Origin: Oscillospiraceae bacterium
GTDB lineage: Bacteria; Bacillota; Clostridia; Oscillospirales; Oscillospiraceae
Direction: 5' to 3'
DNA: 64,000 nucleotides
NCBI GenBank assembly: GCA_017429835.1
Contig: JAFROD010000048.1
Coordinates: forward strand, 1 to 64,000
The position numbers and the translations under genes were made by a program. Below the pieces are notes generated by a model. It made no database searches, was not told where the DNA came from, and saw only the letters and a program-made list of their open reading frames with translations. Shown piece by piece: positions 31,242 to 38,892 of the stretch. The first letter of the stretch is position 1. Each line of letters opens with the position of its first letter.

Positions 31242-31520
31242 ATGAGCCAAAAAGAAATCATCACCAAGATCGAAGCCCTTAATGAATGGGAGGCGTTGAT
31301 GGAAGAAGCAAGAGCCGAAGCCGAAGCAATCCGCGACAGCATCAAGGCAGAGATGCTTAACCTCGACACCGAGGAGCTGACCGCAGGACAGTATATCATC
31401 CGTTGGACTTCGGTTCTCACCAACCGCTTTGACACGACGGGGTTCAAGAAAGCCCACGGCGATCTCTACAAAGAGTTCATCCGTCAGAGCGCAAGTCGCC
31501 GTTTTACGATTAGCGCATAA
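31242..31520 (+). CDS. Small phage/element-type protein of unknown function
   Basis: 92 residues with AAAAGGAGATAACAAAA upstream. An N-terminal coiled coil (ALMEEARAEAEAIRDSIKAE) is followed by a compact C-terminal part (TAGQYIIRWTSVLTNRFDTT; SRRFTISA). Similar small proteins with this RWxxVxxNRFDTxxFKKxH pattern are frequent in Firmicutes prophages and elements, but no function is known to me. Confidence 0.75.
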   Translation: MSQKEIITKIEALNEWEALMEEARAEAEAIRDSIKAEMLNLDTEELTAGQYIIRWTSVLTNRFDTTGFKKAHGDLYKEFIRQSASRRFTISA

Positions 31521-31527
31521 TCGAAAA

Positions 31528-31560
31528 TCGCTCTGCGGGCACGAAAAGCCCGCAGAGCGA
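31528..31560 (+). terminator. Strong hairpin before the resolvase gene
   Basis: TCGCTCTGCGGGC pairs with GCCCGCAGAGCGA around a 7-nt loop. There is no T-tract, so it may attenuate or stabilise mRNA rather than terminate. Confidence 0.5.
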
Positions 31561-31577
31561 AGGAAGGAGACAAAGTA

Positions 31578-32165
31578 ATGGTTTACGGATATGCCCGCTG
31601 TTCTACCAACGAGAGCAAACAGGATATTCAGCGTCAGGTGCGTGAGCTGAAAGCCGCAGGTGCAGAACAGATATTCCTTGAATACGAACACGGCGACAGC
31701 AAAATCAAAGAACAGCAGGGATTGATGTTCGCCTCTGCGAAAGATGGCGACAGCGTGATCACGCTTGAAGTGCCGAGGTTAGCGAGAAGCACACAACAGC
31801 TCTGCGAAATCATTGACCTTGTGCGCAGGAAGCACTTGCGGCTTGTGATCATGGGGTCAATCACGTTGGACTGTCGCAACGGACAACCTGACCCAATGAG
31901 CGAAGCCTTTTTACAGATGGCAGGTGTTTTCAGTCAGTTGGAATTGGCTATGATACGCGCAAGAGTGCGGTCAGGGATGGAAAACGCTCGCGCAAAGGGG
32001 AAGCGCATCGGGCGTCCGCAGATAGCGAAAGAAGATATTCCCTCTGTCTTCCTCCGTCATTATCCCGCATACAAGGCAGGCAGATTGAATGTCAGCGAGC
32101 TTGCGCGGGTGTGCGATTTGAGCAGGACGACAGTATATAAGTATATCGGGCTTTTGGAGGTATAA
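31578..32165 (+). CDS. Serine resolvase/invertase-type recombinase
   Basis: 195 residues. The catalytic Ser is in YGYARCSTNESKQDIQRQVR, followed by LEVPRLARSTQQL and LELAMIRARVRSGMENARAKG, and a C-terminal helix-turn-helix (LNVSELARVCDLSRTTVYKY). It has the size and layout of Tn3-type resolvases. It could resolve multimers or cointegrates of element B; no res site was identified. Confidence 0.92.
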   Translation: MVYGYARCSTNESKQDIQRQVRELKAAGAEQIFLEYEHGDSKIKEQQGLMFASAKDGDSVITLEVPRLARSTQQLCEIIDLVRRKHLRLVIMGSITLDCRNGQPDPMSEAFLQMAGVFSQLELAMIRARVRSGMENARAKGKRIGRPQIAKEDIPSVFLRHYPAYKAGRLNVSELARVCDLSRTTVYKYIGLLEV

Positions 32166-32201
32166 GGACAGGGAGCAGATTTCGGGCTGCTCCCTGTCCT
32201 T
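32164..32201. terminator. Rho-independent terminator after the resolvase
   Basis: AAGGACAGGGAGCAG pairs exactly with CTGCTCCCTGTCCTT around an 8-nt loop, followed by TATA. It overlaps the resolvase stop. Confidence 0.75.
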
Positions 32202-32236
32202 TATACATTCGATAGAATACGTGGACACAATTAGTA

Positions 32237-32968
32237 TCAAGATAACACTCCTTTTATTACAGTATTGATTCGCTTACCTTTTATATCAATACCTTGCGCA
32301 GCCCAAACTTTGTAAGCCGAATGATATGCCTGTTTTTCGAGTGCAAATTGTGTGTGTTTATCAGAATAGAAATGGTAGCATACACCATCATCTTTTATAC
32401 CACCAGTTGGAGTAAAGTGAGAAACAGTTTGTCCTGCTTTATTCCTGTTGTGGTCAGCTGCTATGGCCGCCCCAACCACTGCTCCAGCTCCACCAGCGAT
32501 TATTCCACCTACAGCAGCGCTTTTTGCGACGCTTTTCTCCTTAACAGTTGTGGTGGAAACTGTTCCCGCCACAGAATGGCTTAGTCTAGCATAGTTCTTC
32601 GCTTGTTTTCTTTTACTTCCAGTGTATAAGTCTGCTTTCGTCTCACTACCCGCGAGAACCATCTCATCTGTAATAATGAAATAATCGCCACCAGATGAAC
32701 TATTCATTAAAATTGCAAGCTTCGCTCCCTTTTCTATCAGCTCTTTCCCTGTTTTATCAATTGTGCCTTCTCTCGAAAACTTGCCACCTTCAACCAGATT
32801 ATAGATTTCTTTAGACTTTGGATGGTTGTTTAGCCAGTTACGAAAACCTCCACCAGGAGCAATTGCACCGTTACCCATACTAACATAGTTGTTATAAATG
32901 CCTTTTGAAGGTAAAAAAACGAGTATGCCTAGAAGAATAACAAATCCAATCGCAACAAGATAGCCCAT
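32237..32968 (-). CDS. Single-pass membrane protein with a glycine-rich segment
   Basis: 243 residues; ATG 32968 follows AAAGGAGG. An N-terminal anchor (MGYLVAIGFVILLGILVFLP) is followed by a soluble region (AKLAILMNSSSGGDYFIITD) and a small-residue helix (GGIIAGGAGAVVGAAIAADH) that could insert in a membrane like glycine-zipper segments. The family is not recognised. It stands alone on its strand, with lower GC than its chromosomal surroundings. An exclusion, defence or bacteriocin-immunity role is possible but unsupported. Confidence 0.75.
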   Translation of the reverse strand: MGYLVAIGFVILLGILVFLPSKGIYNNYVSMGNGAIAPGGGFRNWLNNHPKSKEIYNLVEGGKFSREGTIDKTGKELIEKGAKLAILMNSSSGGDYFIITDEMVLAGSETKADLYTGSKRKQAKNYARLSHSVAGTVSTTTVKEKSVAKSAAVGGIIAGGAGAVVGAAIAADHNRNKAGQTVSHFTPTGGIKDDGVCYHFYSDKHTQFALEKQAYHSAYKVWAAQGIDIKGKRINTVIKGVLS

Positions 32969-33001
32969 AATGAACCTCCTTTTTCCGTTAACTAAAAAAG
33001 T

Positions 33002-33165
33002 GTGTAGTCCCAAATGGAACTACACACCGAAAAACGCATAGCTCCATTTGCTACCACACAAAACCTTTCACGCCTTATCATAGTGCACGAAAAGTAAGCC
33101 TGCGTTTTTACCGATAGATAAGAACGCACACTATGACAAGGACAATATTAGGTTTTGTGTGGTAG
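33002..33165. repeat. Nested inverted repeats upstream of the membrane protein gene
   Basis: CTACCACACAAAACCT (33051-33066) is exactly complementary to 33150-33165. Inside it TCATAGTG and CACTATGA also pair. A further hairpin, GTGTAGT...ACTACAC, lies at 33002-33025, and CAAATGGA/TCCATTTG links the two. No gene lies in the 311 bp between the divergent genes. It may be a folded RNA or a mini-transposon remnant. Confidence 0.65.
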
Positions 33166-33279
33166 AATAATTTTATCATAACCAACCGCAAAAAACAATC
33201 CTCAAATCTTTGAATTGTTCGCTTTATTTCAGCCTTTTCTTGTGCTAAAATAGCATTACTAACAGCGGAGGGGCGAACA

Positions 33280-34302
33280 ATGAACAGAAACAATGGGCGC
33301 GAAATCGGCGCAAGGCTTATCATTCTGCGCGACTATCTTTATTCCAACGCTGACAAGACGCACGCGGTCAGTATGAAGGATATACAGCGCGAATACGCCA
33401 ACAGAGGCTTTTCAGGCAAAAATGGTGCTCCCCTGAATATTAAAACGATATACAGCGATCTTGCCGCGCTCGAAGGAGATTTCGGCTTGGAATTGGAATA
33501 CGTAGAGAAGCACAAGGGCTATATTCTCCTTAACCCGCCCTTTGAAGCCTACGAACTGCGCTTGATCGTGGACAGCGTTCAAGCCTCAAAATTCATCACG
33601 CAGGCAGAAGCAAAGAAGCTGTCTGAAAAAATCGTAAAGCATTTTGGCAATGGACGCCGTCAAAATCTTAACCGTCAAGCCTACGTCTATGACCGCATCC
33701 GCAGTCAAAATGACAGCGTGGTAAAAGAGACTGACCACATCTACGAGGCGATCACTACAGATCGAAAAATTGGTTTTCGCTATTTCCATCTACGCCCTGA
33801 CCGCAAGAAGGAATACTCGTTCGACGGACGGCAAATCAACGTCAGCCCCTTTGCTCTCTATTGGAACGGCGGCAATCTCTATCTTTACGCCTACGACGGC
33901 AAAAAGTTCCGTTTCTATCGCGTTGACAGAATGGAACGCATATCAAACCCACTTCCCGCAAACCGCGAAGGAAAAGAATTATTCAGCACCAAGAGCCTGA
34001 CACGCCAAAAGGTAAAGGTTTTTCAGATGTATGCAGGCGAAGAATGCCTCGTCAAAATGCGTTTCCGAAACGAACAGACCGACGCGGTGCTTGATCAATT
34101 CGGGCGCGACTTGGTGATGATACCTGACAGCAGCGGGCACTTCACCTTCACAGCTCCCATTGAGATCAGCCCGCCCTTCTTCGCGTGGATTGCTACTTTT
34201 GGACGCCGCGCAAAGATCATCAGCCCACCCGCTGCTGTTGACGGAATGAAAGATTTTCTCCAAAAGTCAGCGGATATGTATAAAGATGATGGGAACACCT
34301 GA
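33280..34302 (+). CDS. WYL-domain transcriptional regulator
   Basis: 340 residues. An N-terminal winged helix (DIQREYANRGFSGKNGAPLN IKTIYSDLAAL) is followed by a WYL domain around residues 160-225 (IGFRYFHLRPDRKKEYSFDG; VSPFALYWNGGNLYLYAYDG; FRFYRVDRMERIS) and a WCX-type C-terminus. WYL proteins bind nucleotide or nucleic-acid ligands and regulate defence and mobile-element genes. It is divergent from the membrane protein and may regulate it. Confidence 0.92.
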   Translation: MNRNNGREIGARLIILRDYLYSNADKTHAVSMKDIQREYANRGFSGKNGAPLNIKTIYSDLAALEGDFGLELEYVEKHKGYILLNPPFEAYELRLIVDSVQASKFITQAEAKKLSEKIVKHFGNGRRQNLNRQAYVYDRIRSQNDSVVKETDHIYEAITTDRKIGFRYFHLRPDRKKEYSFDGRQINVSPFALYWNGGNLYLYAYDGKKFRFYRVDRMERISNPLPANREGKELFSTKSLTRQKVKVFQMYAGEECLVKMRFRNEQTDAVLDQFGRDLVMIPDSSGHFTFTAPIEISPPFFAWIATFGRRAKIISPPAAVDGMKDFLQKSADMYKDDGNT

Positions 34303-34341
34303 AAAAGTGTTCCCATTTCTTTTGTTTATGTGCGAAGATGT

Positions 34342-35259
34342 TCAAAGACTTTTTATGATGTTATCTAACGGATTGAGACGTTCATAATCGCGGTGCAAAT
34401 CCAAGCCATAAAGATTGACATAGTGGCGCGTCATATCCATTGTCGAATGCCCCAACAGTGCTTGCAGTTGCACCATCCCTCCCCCCGCAAGAATGAAGTT
34501 CTTTGCGAAGGTATGACGGAACAGGTGGACAGACGTTTTTGTGACGCCCCTTGAGATGTTATAGCGTGCGATACTTCCTTGAAAGGCGCGAAGATTGAGC
34601 TGTCCTCCTTCACAGGAAGGAAAGAGAAAATCGTCCTCTTTCCATTCCCAAGTTTTCAGATAATCGCACAGGACATCTTTCAACGCAGGAGACAAGGGAA
34701 CGATCTGCTGTCTGCGGTTTTTGACGTGGCGCAAAAGTATTGTCATATCGTCAAAATTGAAATCCGAAATCTTGAGACTGACAATCGTGCTTGCCCTGTT
34801 GCCTGTGGAAATCAAATAGTTGACCGACGCCCACGAACGCCATTCCGTCCATCTGACAGATCGCGGTTTCTTCAAAAGCCGTTTTAGTTCCGCGTCCGTA
34901 TATGGCTCCTTGATCTCTTTGTCTTCCTTCATCAGCTTTGCTTCTATTGGCTTCATATACTCTCTTTCAGCGCAGAATTTGAAGAAGACGCGCAGACCGC
35001 GAATTCTAGTGTTGAGAGACGTGACCTTCTTCCCTGCCTCCAATTCGTGAAACAGGAAATCATCGAAAAGCTCCTGCGTCACTTCATCAATCCGCTTGAC
35101 AGGAAATTTCGTGTGGAAATACTTCAAATCCTCCATATAATAGCGGATTGTCGGCGGGCGCAGGTTCTTCAAAGTGCAATGTTTGAGGAAAGATGTTTCC
35201 GCTTCTTTGAAGGTTGTTCGCTGAATTTCGTGGACGTTCAGAATAGTTGTTCTTTTCAT
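34342..35259 (-). CDS. Tyrosine-type integrase of element B
   Basis: 305 residues; ATG 35259 follows AAGGAGG. The core-binding domain reads TFKEAETSFLKHCTLKNLRP and the catalytic domain shows Arg in STGNRASTIVSL, HLFRHTFAKNF, LLGHSTMDMT and the nucleophile in RHYVNLY. It is a XerD-like compact integrase, clearly different from that of element A. It begins 130 bp from the att sequence in the intact tRNA-Leu, the expected position for site-specific integration there. Confidence 0.92.
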   Translation of the reverse strand: MKRTTILNVHEIQRTTFKEAETSFLKHCTLKNLRPPTIRYYMEDLKYFHTKFPVKRIDEVTQELFDDFLFHELEAGKKVTSLNTRIRGLRVFFKFCAEREYMKPIEAKLMKEDKEIKEPYTDAELKRLLKKPRSVRWTEWRSWASVNYLISTGNRASTIVSLKISDFNFDDMTILLRHVKNRRQQIVPLSPALKDVLCDYLKTWEWKEDDFLFPSCEGGQLNLRAFQGSIARYNISRGVTKTSVHLFRHTFAKNFILAGGGMVQLQALLGHSTMDMTRHYVNLYGLDLHRDYERLNPLDNIIKSL

Positions 35260-35354
35260 CAAAAAATGCCTCCTTGACACGTTTCAAAAATCTAGCGTCA
35301 AGAAGGCGAAAAAAATCTAATGAACACTTTGCGTTTTCCGAACTTTTGGACAAG

Positions 35355-35388
35355 AAAAAGCCCCGAAATACCGTGATTTCGGGACTTT
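35355..35388 (-). terminator. Terminator supplied by element B behind the intact tRNA
   Basis: AAAAGCCCCGAAAT and ATTTCGGGACTTTT form a near-perfect stem next to the tRNA 3' end. It replaces the native terminator, which is now at 7749-7804. Confidence 0.65.
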
Positions 35389-35476
35389 TGGTGCGCGAGG
35401 CGGGACTTGAACCCGCACGTCCGTAGTGGACACTAGAACCTGAATCTAGCGAGTCTGCCAATTCCACCACTCGCGC
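35389..35476 (-). tRNA. tRNA-Leu (CAG), with encoded CCA
   Basis: The 85-nt type II tRNA (35392-35476) starts GCGCGAG and ends CTCGCGC plus A, followed by CCA. The anticodon stem CTAGA/TCTAG encloses loop TTCAGGT, giving anticodon CAG. The long variable arm GTCC...GGAC and the TTCAAGT loop are present. The D-stem has one T-T mismatch. Its 3' half (35389-35444) is the integration target of elements A and B. Confidence 0.93.
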
Positions 35477-35498
35477 GTGTGCGTTTCAACGCTCAAAT

Positions 35499-35527
35499 AA
35501 TATAGCATACGCTTTCCGGCTTGTCAA
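35499..35527 (-). promoter_or_regulatory. Promoter of tRNA-Leu
   Basis: On the minus strand TTGACA (35527-35522) and TATATT (35504-35499) are separated by 17 bp, ending 23 bp before the tRNA. The disrupted middle copy has no such promoter. Confidence 0.8.
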
Positions 35528-35696
35528 TCTTTTTTTCGCAGTTTTTTCCGTAATACGGTTTTTTTCAAAATGCGGCGAACAGTTTGCCGCATTTTTGCGT
35601 TGATTGAACAAAGGCAAGCACCGGCTGTGCCGGTGGAAAAGGAAAGCATCCGGCGAGGAGAGAAGCCGATAAAGAAAATGCTCTCCAGGATAGCCG

Positions 35697-35860
35697 GGAA
35701 ATACGATCACCGTCAATCCGCTCAAGGACGTGGCGGAGCGCGTGCTACAGCACCGTTCTCTGGGCGTTCGAGAAGGGGATCGCCGGAGGCACGAGCGAGA
35801 CGACCTTATGACACCTGCACCAGGCATGGCGACGCTGCAAATGGTGCTTGACTTTTTGAG
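35697..35860 (+). pseudogene. Decayed S-layer homology domain fragment
   Basis: One frame reads GNTITVNPLKDVA and, after a frameshift, another reads YSTVLWAFEKGIAGGTSETT, followed by AP and MATL segments. These are the NPFxDV, YxxAVLWAxEKGI and TRGQMxTFLW landmarks of an SLH domain with deletions and frameshifts. It may be the tail of a former surface protein gene. The remainder of 35530-35697 shows no gene. Confidence 0.65.
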
Positions 35861-35876
35861 ATACAGCTAATATAAT
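35848..35876 (+). promoter_or_regulatory. Promoter of lipoprotein gene 1
   Basis: TTGACT (35848-35853) and TATAAT (35871-35876) are separated by 17 bp, about 50 bp before the start codon. It overlaps the end of the SLH remnant. Confidence 0.75.
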
Positions 35877-35929
35877 GCGCTGTGGAAGCAATTCCAAATG
35901 ACCAAGTGAATAGAAAGGAAATGAAAACA

Positions 35930-36679
35930 ATGAAAATGATCAGCAAGCTCCTTGCAATCCTTATGACTCTCGCGCTGGTCTTCTCTCTGGCGGCATGCGG
36001 CGGCTCCGATGTGCCCGAGACCACGACCGAGGCAAGCGTTGCGACGGAGGCGACCGAAGCTCCGGAGACAACGGAGGCGACCGAAGCGACCGAGGCCACG
36101 GAAGCGACCGAGGAGTTCACCGCGCCCGAGGAACTGCTCGGCACATGGAAGTACACGTTTGACATCAATCAGCTCATTGAGAAGGCAAAGGAAGCCGGCA
36201 CCGAGGAGAGCCAATATGCGCTCATGGCGATGATCTTCAAAGATATGATCATCGACATGGTCATCACCTTCAATGAGGACGGCACCGTCGCGCAGAATCT
36301 CGACGCGGGCACCGAGGAGGAGACCCTCAAGAAGCTCGAGGAGAATCTGAGCGCAGCCATGCCCGATCTGATCGCGGCGATGAACGGCATGACCCGTGAG
36401 GACTACGAGGCATATCTGGCTGAAAACGGCATGTCCATGGAGGACGTCGCCGCCCAGTTCAGCGAATTCCTCAACGCGGAAAGCATGCTCGAGAGCATGG
36501 CGCCGGGAACCAACGGTACGTACACCTATGAGGACGGCGAGCTGACGATGACCGACGCGGAAGGCAACGAGACCGTCTGGCTCGTGGAGCTCGGCGAAGA
36601 AGAGCTGAAGGTCATCAGCATGGAGAGCGATGAAGGAGAGACCCCGGAGTGGTTCTTCCCCATGGTGTTCACCAGATAA
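35930..36679 (+). CDS. Lipoprotein 1 with Thr/Glu-rich linker and LGTWKY domain
   Basis: 249 residues. ATG 35930 is chosen because it aligns with the paralogues (MKMISKLLAILMTLALVFSL) and has GAAAGGAA upstream. The lipobox LAAC is followed by a repetitive linker rich in (T)EATEA. The outer domain begins ELLGTWKYTFDINQ and ends ETPEWFFPMVFTR; it resembles a lipocalin-like barrel, but no family is certain. Two homologous genes follow. The protein is probably tethered outside the membrane. Confidence 0.85.
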   Translation: MKMISKLLAILMTLALVFSLAACGGSDVPETTTEASVATEATEAPETTEATEATEATEATEEFTAPEELLGTWKYTFDINQLIEKAKEAGTEESQYALMAMIFKDMIIDMVITFNEDGTVAQNLDAGTEEETLKKLEENLSAAMPDLIAAMNGMTREDYEAYLAENGMSMEDVAAQFSEFLNAESMLESMAPGTNGTYTYEDGELTMTDAEGNETVWLVELGEEELKVISMESDEGETPEWFFPMVFTR

Positions 36680-36689
36680 GACAAAACAA

Positions 36690-36718
36690 ACGGAGCAGGC
36701 GGCGCCTGCTCCGTTTTC
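36690..36718 (+). terminator. Terminator of lipoprotein gene 1
   Basis: ACGGAGCAGGCG and CGCCTGCTCCGT form a 12-bp stem with TTTTCC following. Homologous hairpins recur at 38859 and 39147. Confidence 0.75.
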
Positions 36719-36726
36719 CGTATCAC

Positions 36727-36755
36727 TTGACATAACTCCGGCGCCCTGCTATAAT
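36727..36755 (+). promoter_or_regulatory. Promoter of lipoprotein genes 2 and 3
   Basis: TTGACA (36727-36732) and TATAAT (36750-36755) with a 17-bp spacer; a consensus sigma-A-type promoter. Confidence 0.85.
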
Positions 36756-36796
36756 AGGGGCAGGAACAATTCCGAGCGAATAAAGGAGAATGAAAT

Positions 36797-37612
36797 ATGA
36801 AAACGATTACCAGACTTCTTGCGATCCTTCTGACGCTGGCGCTGATCTTCTCTCTGGCCGCCTGCGGAGATTCCAAGTCTTCGGAGGGGAGAGAAAAGCG
36901 CGGGGACGAGGATGAAAAGACGACGGAGGAGGTCGTTGCGACCGAGCCCACCGAGATGACCGAAGAGACCGAGGCGACCACCGAGGCGACGGAGGAGATC
37001 ATCGAGAACAGCGAGATCGTCGGCGCGTGGGAGTACGAAATGGATATGATGAAGGTTCTCGCGGCGGCGAAGGACATGGACGCGATGCCCGAGCAGTATG
37101 CGGGCATGATGGATTATATGGGCACGCTGTACGACGGCATGTTCATTACCGTGGTCATGGAGCTCGGAGAGGACAAAACCTGTTCAATCACCGCCAAGGA
37201 GGAGTCTTTGAAGGAAGCAGCCAAGCTGCTTGAGGAGCGTTTGCCCGCGGTGCTTCCCGAACTGCTTGCCGCGACGTACGGCATAACCCTCGAGGAGCTC
37301 GAGGCGCAGATCACGGCAGCCGGCATGACGATGGAAGACTATGTCGCAGCCGCAAGCAGTTTTCTCGATTCCGACACGCTCCTCAAGCAAATGACGCCGG
37401 AGGAGAAAAAAGGGACCTACGTCTATGAAGACGGCAAGCTGTTGCTTACCTACAAGGACGGAAGCCAAGTCACCTATACCGTGGAGCTTGACGGCGACGA
37501 GCTGACGGTGACCAACATTGAGGGCAAATCCGGAGAATATCCGGAGGCCATCCTCCCCATGGTGTTCGTCAGAGCCGGCGAAGGCGAGCACGCAGGACAG
37601 AAAGGAAGATAA
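36797..37612 (+). CDS. Lipoprotein 2, paralogue of the preceding gene
   Basis: 271 residues with AAAGGAG upstream. The signal MKTITRLLAILLTLALIFSL and lipobox LAAC match lipoprotein 1. A charged linker (EGREKRGDEDEKTTEEV) precedes the domain IVGAWEYEMDMMKVLAAAKD ... ILPMVFVRAGEGEHAGQKGR. The conserved core with lipoprotein 1 includes an ITLEELEAQITAAGMTMEDY-like segment and EDGKLLLTYKDG. It is cotranscribed with lipoprotein 3, 3 bp away. Function unknown. Confidence 0.85.
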   Translation: MKTITRLLAILLTLALIFSLAACGDSKSSEGREKRGDEDEKTTEEVVATEPTEMTEETEATTEATEEIIENSEIVGAWEYEMDMMKVLAAAKDMDAMPEQYAGMMDYMGTLYDGMFITVVMELGEDKTCSITAKEESLKEAAKLLEERLPAVLPELLAATYGITLEELEAQITAAGMTMEDYVAAASSFLDSDTLLKQMTPEEKKGTYVYEDGKLLLTYKDGSQVTYTVELDGDELTVTNIEGKSGEYPEAILPMVFVRAGEGEHAGQKGR

Positions 37613-37615
37613 AAC

Positions 37616-38851
37616 ATGAAGCGGATCACCGGACTTCTCGCGCTCCTTCTGGCGTTGGCGCTGGTTTTCTCCATGACTGCCTGCGGAAACGATGGAGCTT
37701 CTTCCGAGAAGCGCGAAAAACGCGAGCAAGACAATACGGAAACTGCCCTTGTGACCGAAGCGACGGAAACGACCGAGGCGCCCACCGAGGCGACGGAGGA
37801 GCTCGAGGTGCCGGAAGAGCTCGTCGGCGCGTGGAAGTACACCGTCGACATGGGCGCAGCAATAGCCGTGATGGAGGATTCGTTGGAGATCACCGAGGAA
37901 TCCCGGAACTTGTACGAGTTCGAGAAAAAGCTGCTTGACGGAACGGGCTTCGATGTCGTTTTTGAATTCGGAGAGGATGGCGCCTTTGCGCTTACACAGG
38001 ACAAGTCCTCTCTGCTGGAGTTTTCCACAGCGGTCAGGGCGCGCCTGCCGGAGGTAGTTCCGGAGCTGATGACCAGCGTATTCGGCGTTGCCCCCGAGGA
38101 GCTTGAGGCGCAGTTCGCAGCGACCGGCATGACCATGGACGAAATAGTTGCGGTCATGGAAGGCCTGTTCAGCCCGCGCACCCTGCTCAGGAGCATGGAT
38201 ACCGAAGCCATGCACGGCACATTTTCCTACGAGGACGGCGTGCTGATCCTTCGCGGAGAAAACGGTTCGGAATCCAGGATCAAGGCGGAGTTCACAGACA
38301 ATATGCTGACGTTTCTGGAGATCGAGGGAAAAGACGACGAGTTCGCGGAGGCGCTTCTCCCCATGACGTTCGTGAAATTTGTCCCGGAAGCGCCAGCCCC
38401 CGCACCCGCGGAAATGCTCGGCGCGTGGAAGTACACGGCGAACCTGGACGAGATATTGAAGGCGGGAGGCCTGCCCGAAGGCGAGGAAGACATCTTCCTG
38501 CTCTACGAAGGCGTTTCCGTCGTGATGGTCATAGAGCTGAACGAGGACAATACCTGCAGGTTCTCCATTGACCCGGATTCGCTGACCGCCGCCGCCGAGA
38601 AGTTCCAGGAGAACGCGAACACGTATTTCCCGGAAAAAGCGGATCAATACGACGCGGAAGAAATGCTCGGCGACATGAGATCGGAACACATGGTCACGTA
38701 TCTCTACCAGGACGGCAAGCTGATTGTTTTCGAGGAGAATTACCCGGTAGCCTCCTTGCGCGTGGAGCTCAACGGCGATGAGCTGTGGATCCTCGACTCG
38801 GATATGGGCGATACGCCGGAAAGCATGTTCCCTGTAATCTTTGTAAGATAA
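37616..38851 (+). CDS. Lipoprotein 3, paralogue with duplicated domain
   Basis: 411 residues. The signal MKRITGLLALLLALALVFSM and lipobox MTAC are followed by the Thr/Glu linker and two successive copies of the GAWKYT domain: ELVGAWKYTVDMGAAIAVME from about residue 68 and EMLGAWKYTANLDEILKAGG from about residue 262. Each copy ends with (L/V)PM(T)FVK or FPVIFVR. A within-gene duplication is evident. The ribosome binding site lies in the end of gene 2 (AAAGGAAG). Confidence 0.85.
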   Translation: MKRITGLLALLLALALVFSMTACGNDGASSEKREKREQDNTETALVTEATETTEAPTEATEELEVPEELVGAWKYTVDMGAAIAVMEDSLEITEESRNLYEFEKKLLDGTGFDVVFEFGEDGAFALTQDKSSLLEFSTAVRARLPEVVPELMTSVFGVAPEELEAQFAATGMTMDEIVAVMEGLFSPRTLLRSMDTEAMHGTFSYEDGVLILRGENGSESRIKAEFTDNMLTFLEIEGKDDEFAEALLPMTFVKFVPEAPAPAPAEMLGAWKYTANLDEILKAGGLPEGEEDIFLLYEGVSVVMVIELNEDNTCRFSIDPDSLTAAAEKFQENANTYFPEKADQYDAEEMLGDMRSEHMVTYLYQDGKLIVFEENYPVASLRVELNGDELWILDSDMGDTPESMFPVIFVR

Positions 38852-38858
38852 GGCAAAA

Positions 38859-38892
38859 AAGACGGAGCAAGCGGCAACGCTTGCTCCGTCTT
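38859..38892 (+). terminator. Terminator of the lipoprotein operon
   Basis: AAGACGGAGCAAGCG pairs exactly with CGCTTGCTCCGTCTT around a 4-nt loop. Confidence 0.75.

Larger units (their letters stand above)
27679..35444. mobile_element. Element B: integrative element between two tRNA-Leu att copies
   Basis: The ends are the tRNA-Leu 3' half at 27679-27734 and the copy inside the intact tRNA at 35389-35444 (one mismatch). A second, unrelated tyrosine integrase lies next to the right end. The content is a cassette of unrecognised genes, a ribbon-helix-helix protein with three operators, a serine resolvase, a membrane protein and a WYL regulator. No relaxase or phage structural gene is seen. Confidence 0.78.

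Noticed and set aside
35570-35851. 93-residue plus-strand ORF
   Set aside because: Crosses the frameshifted SLH remnant in a frame without SLH motifs and has no ribosome binding site.
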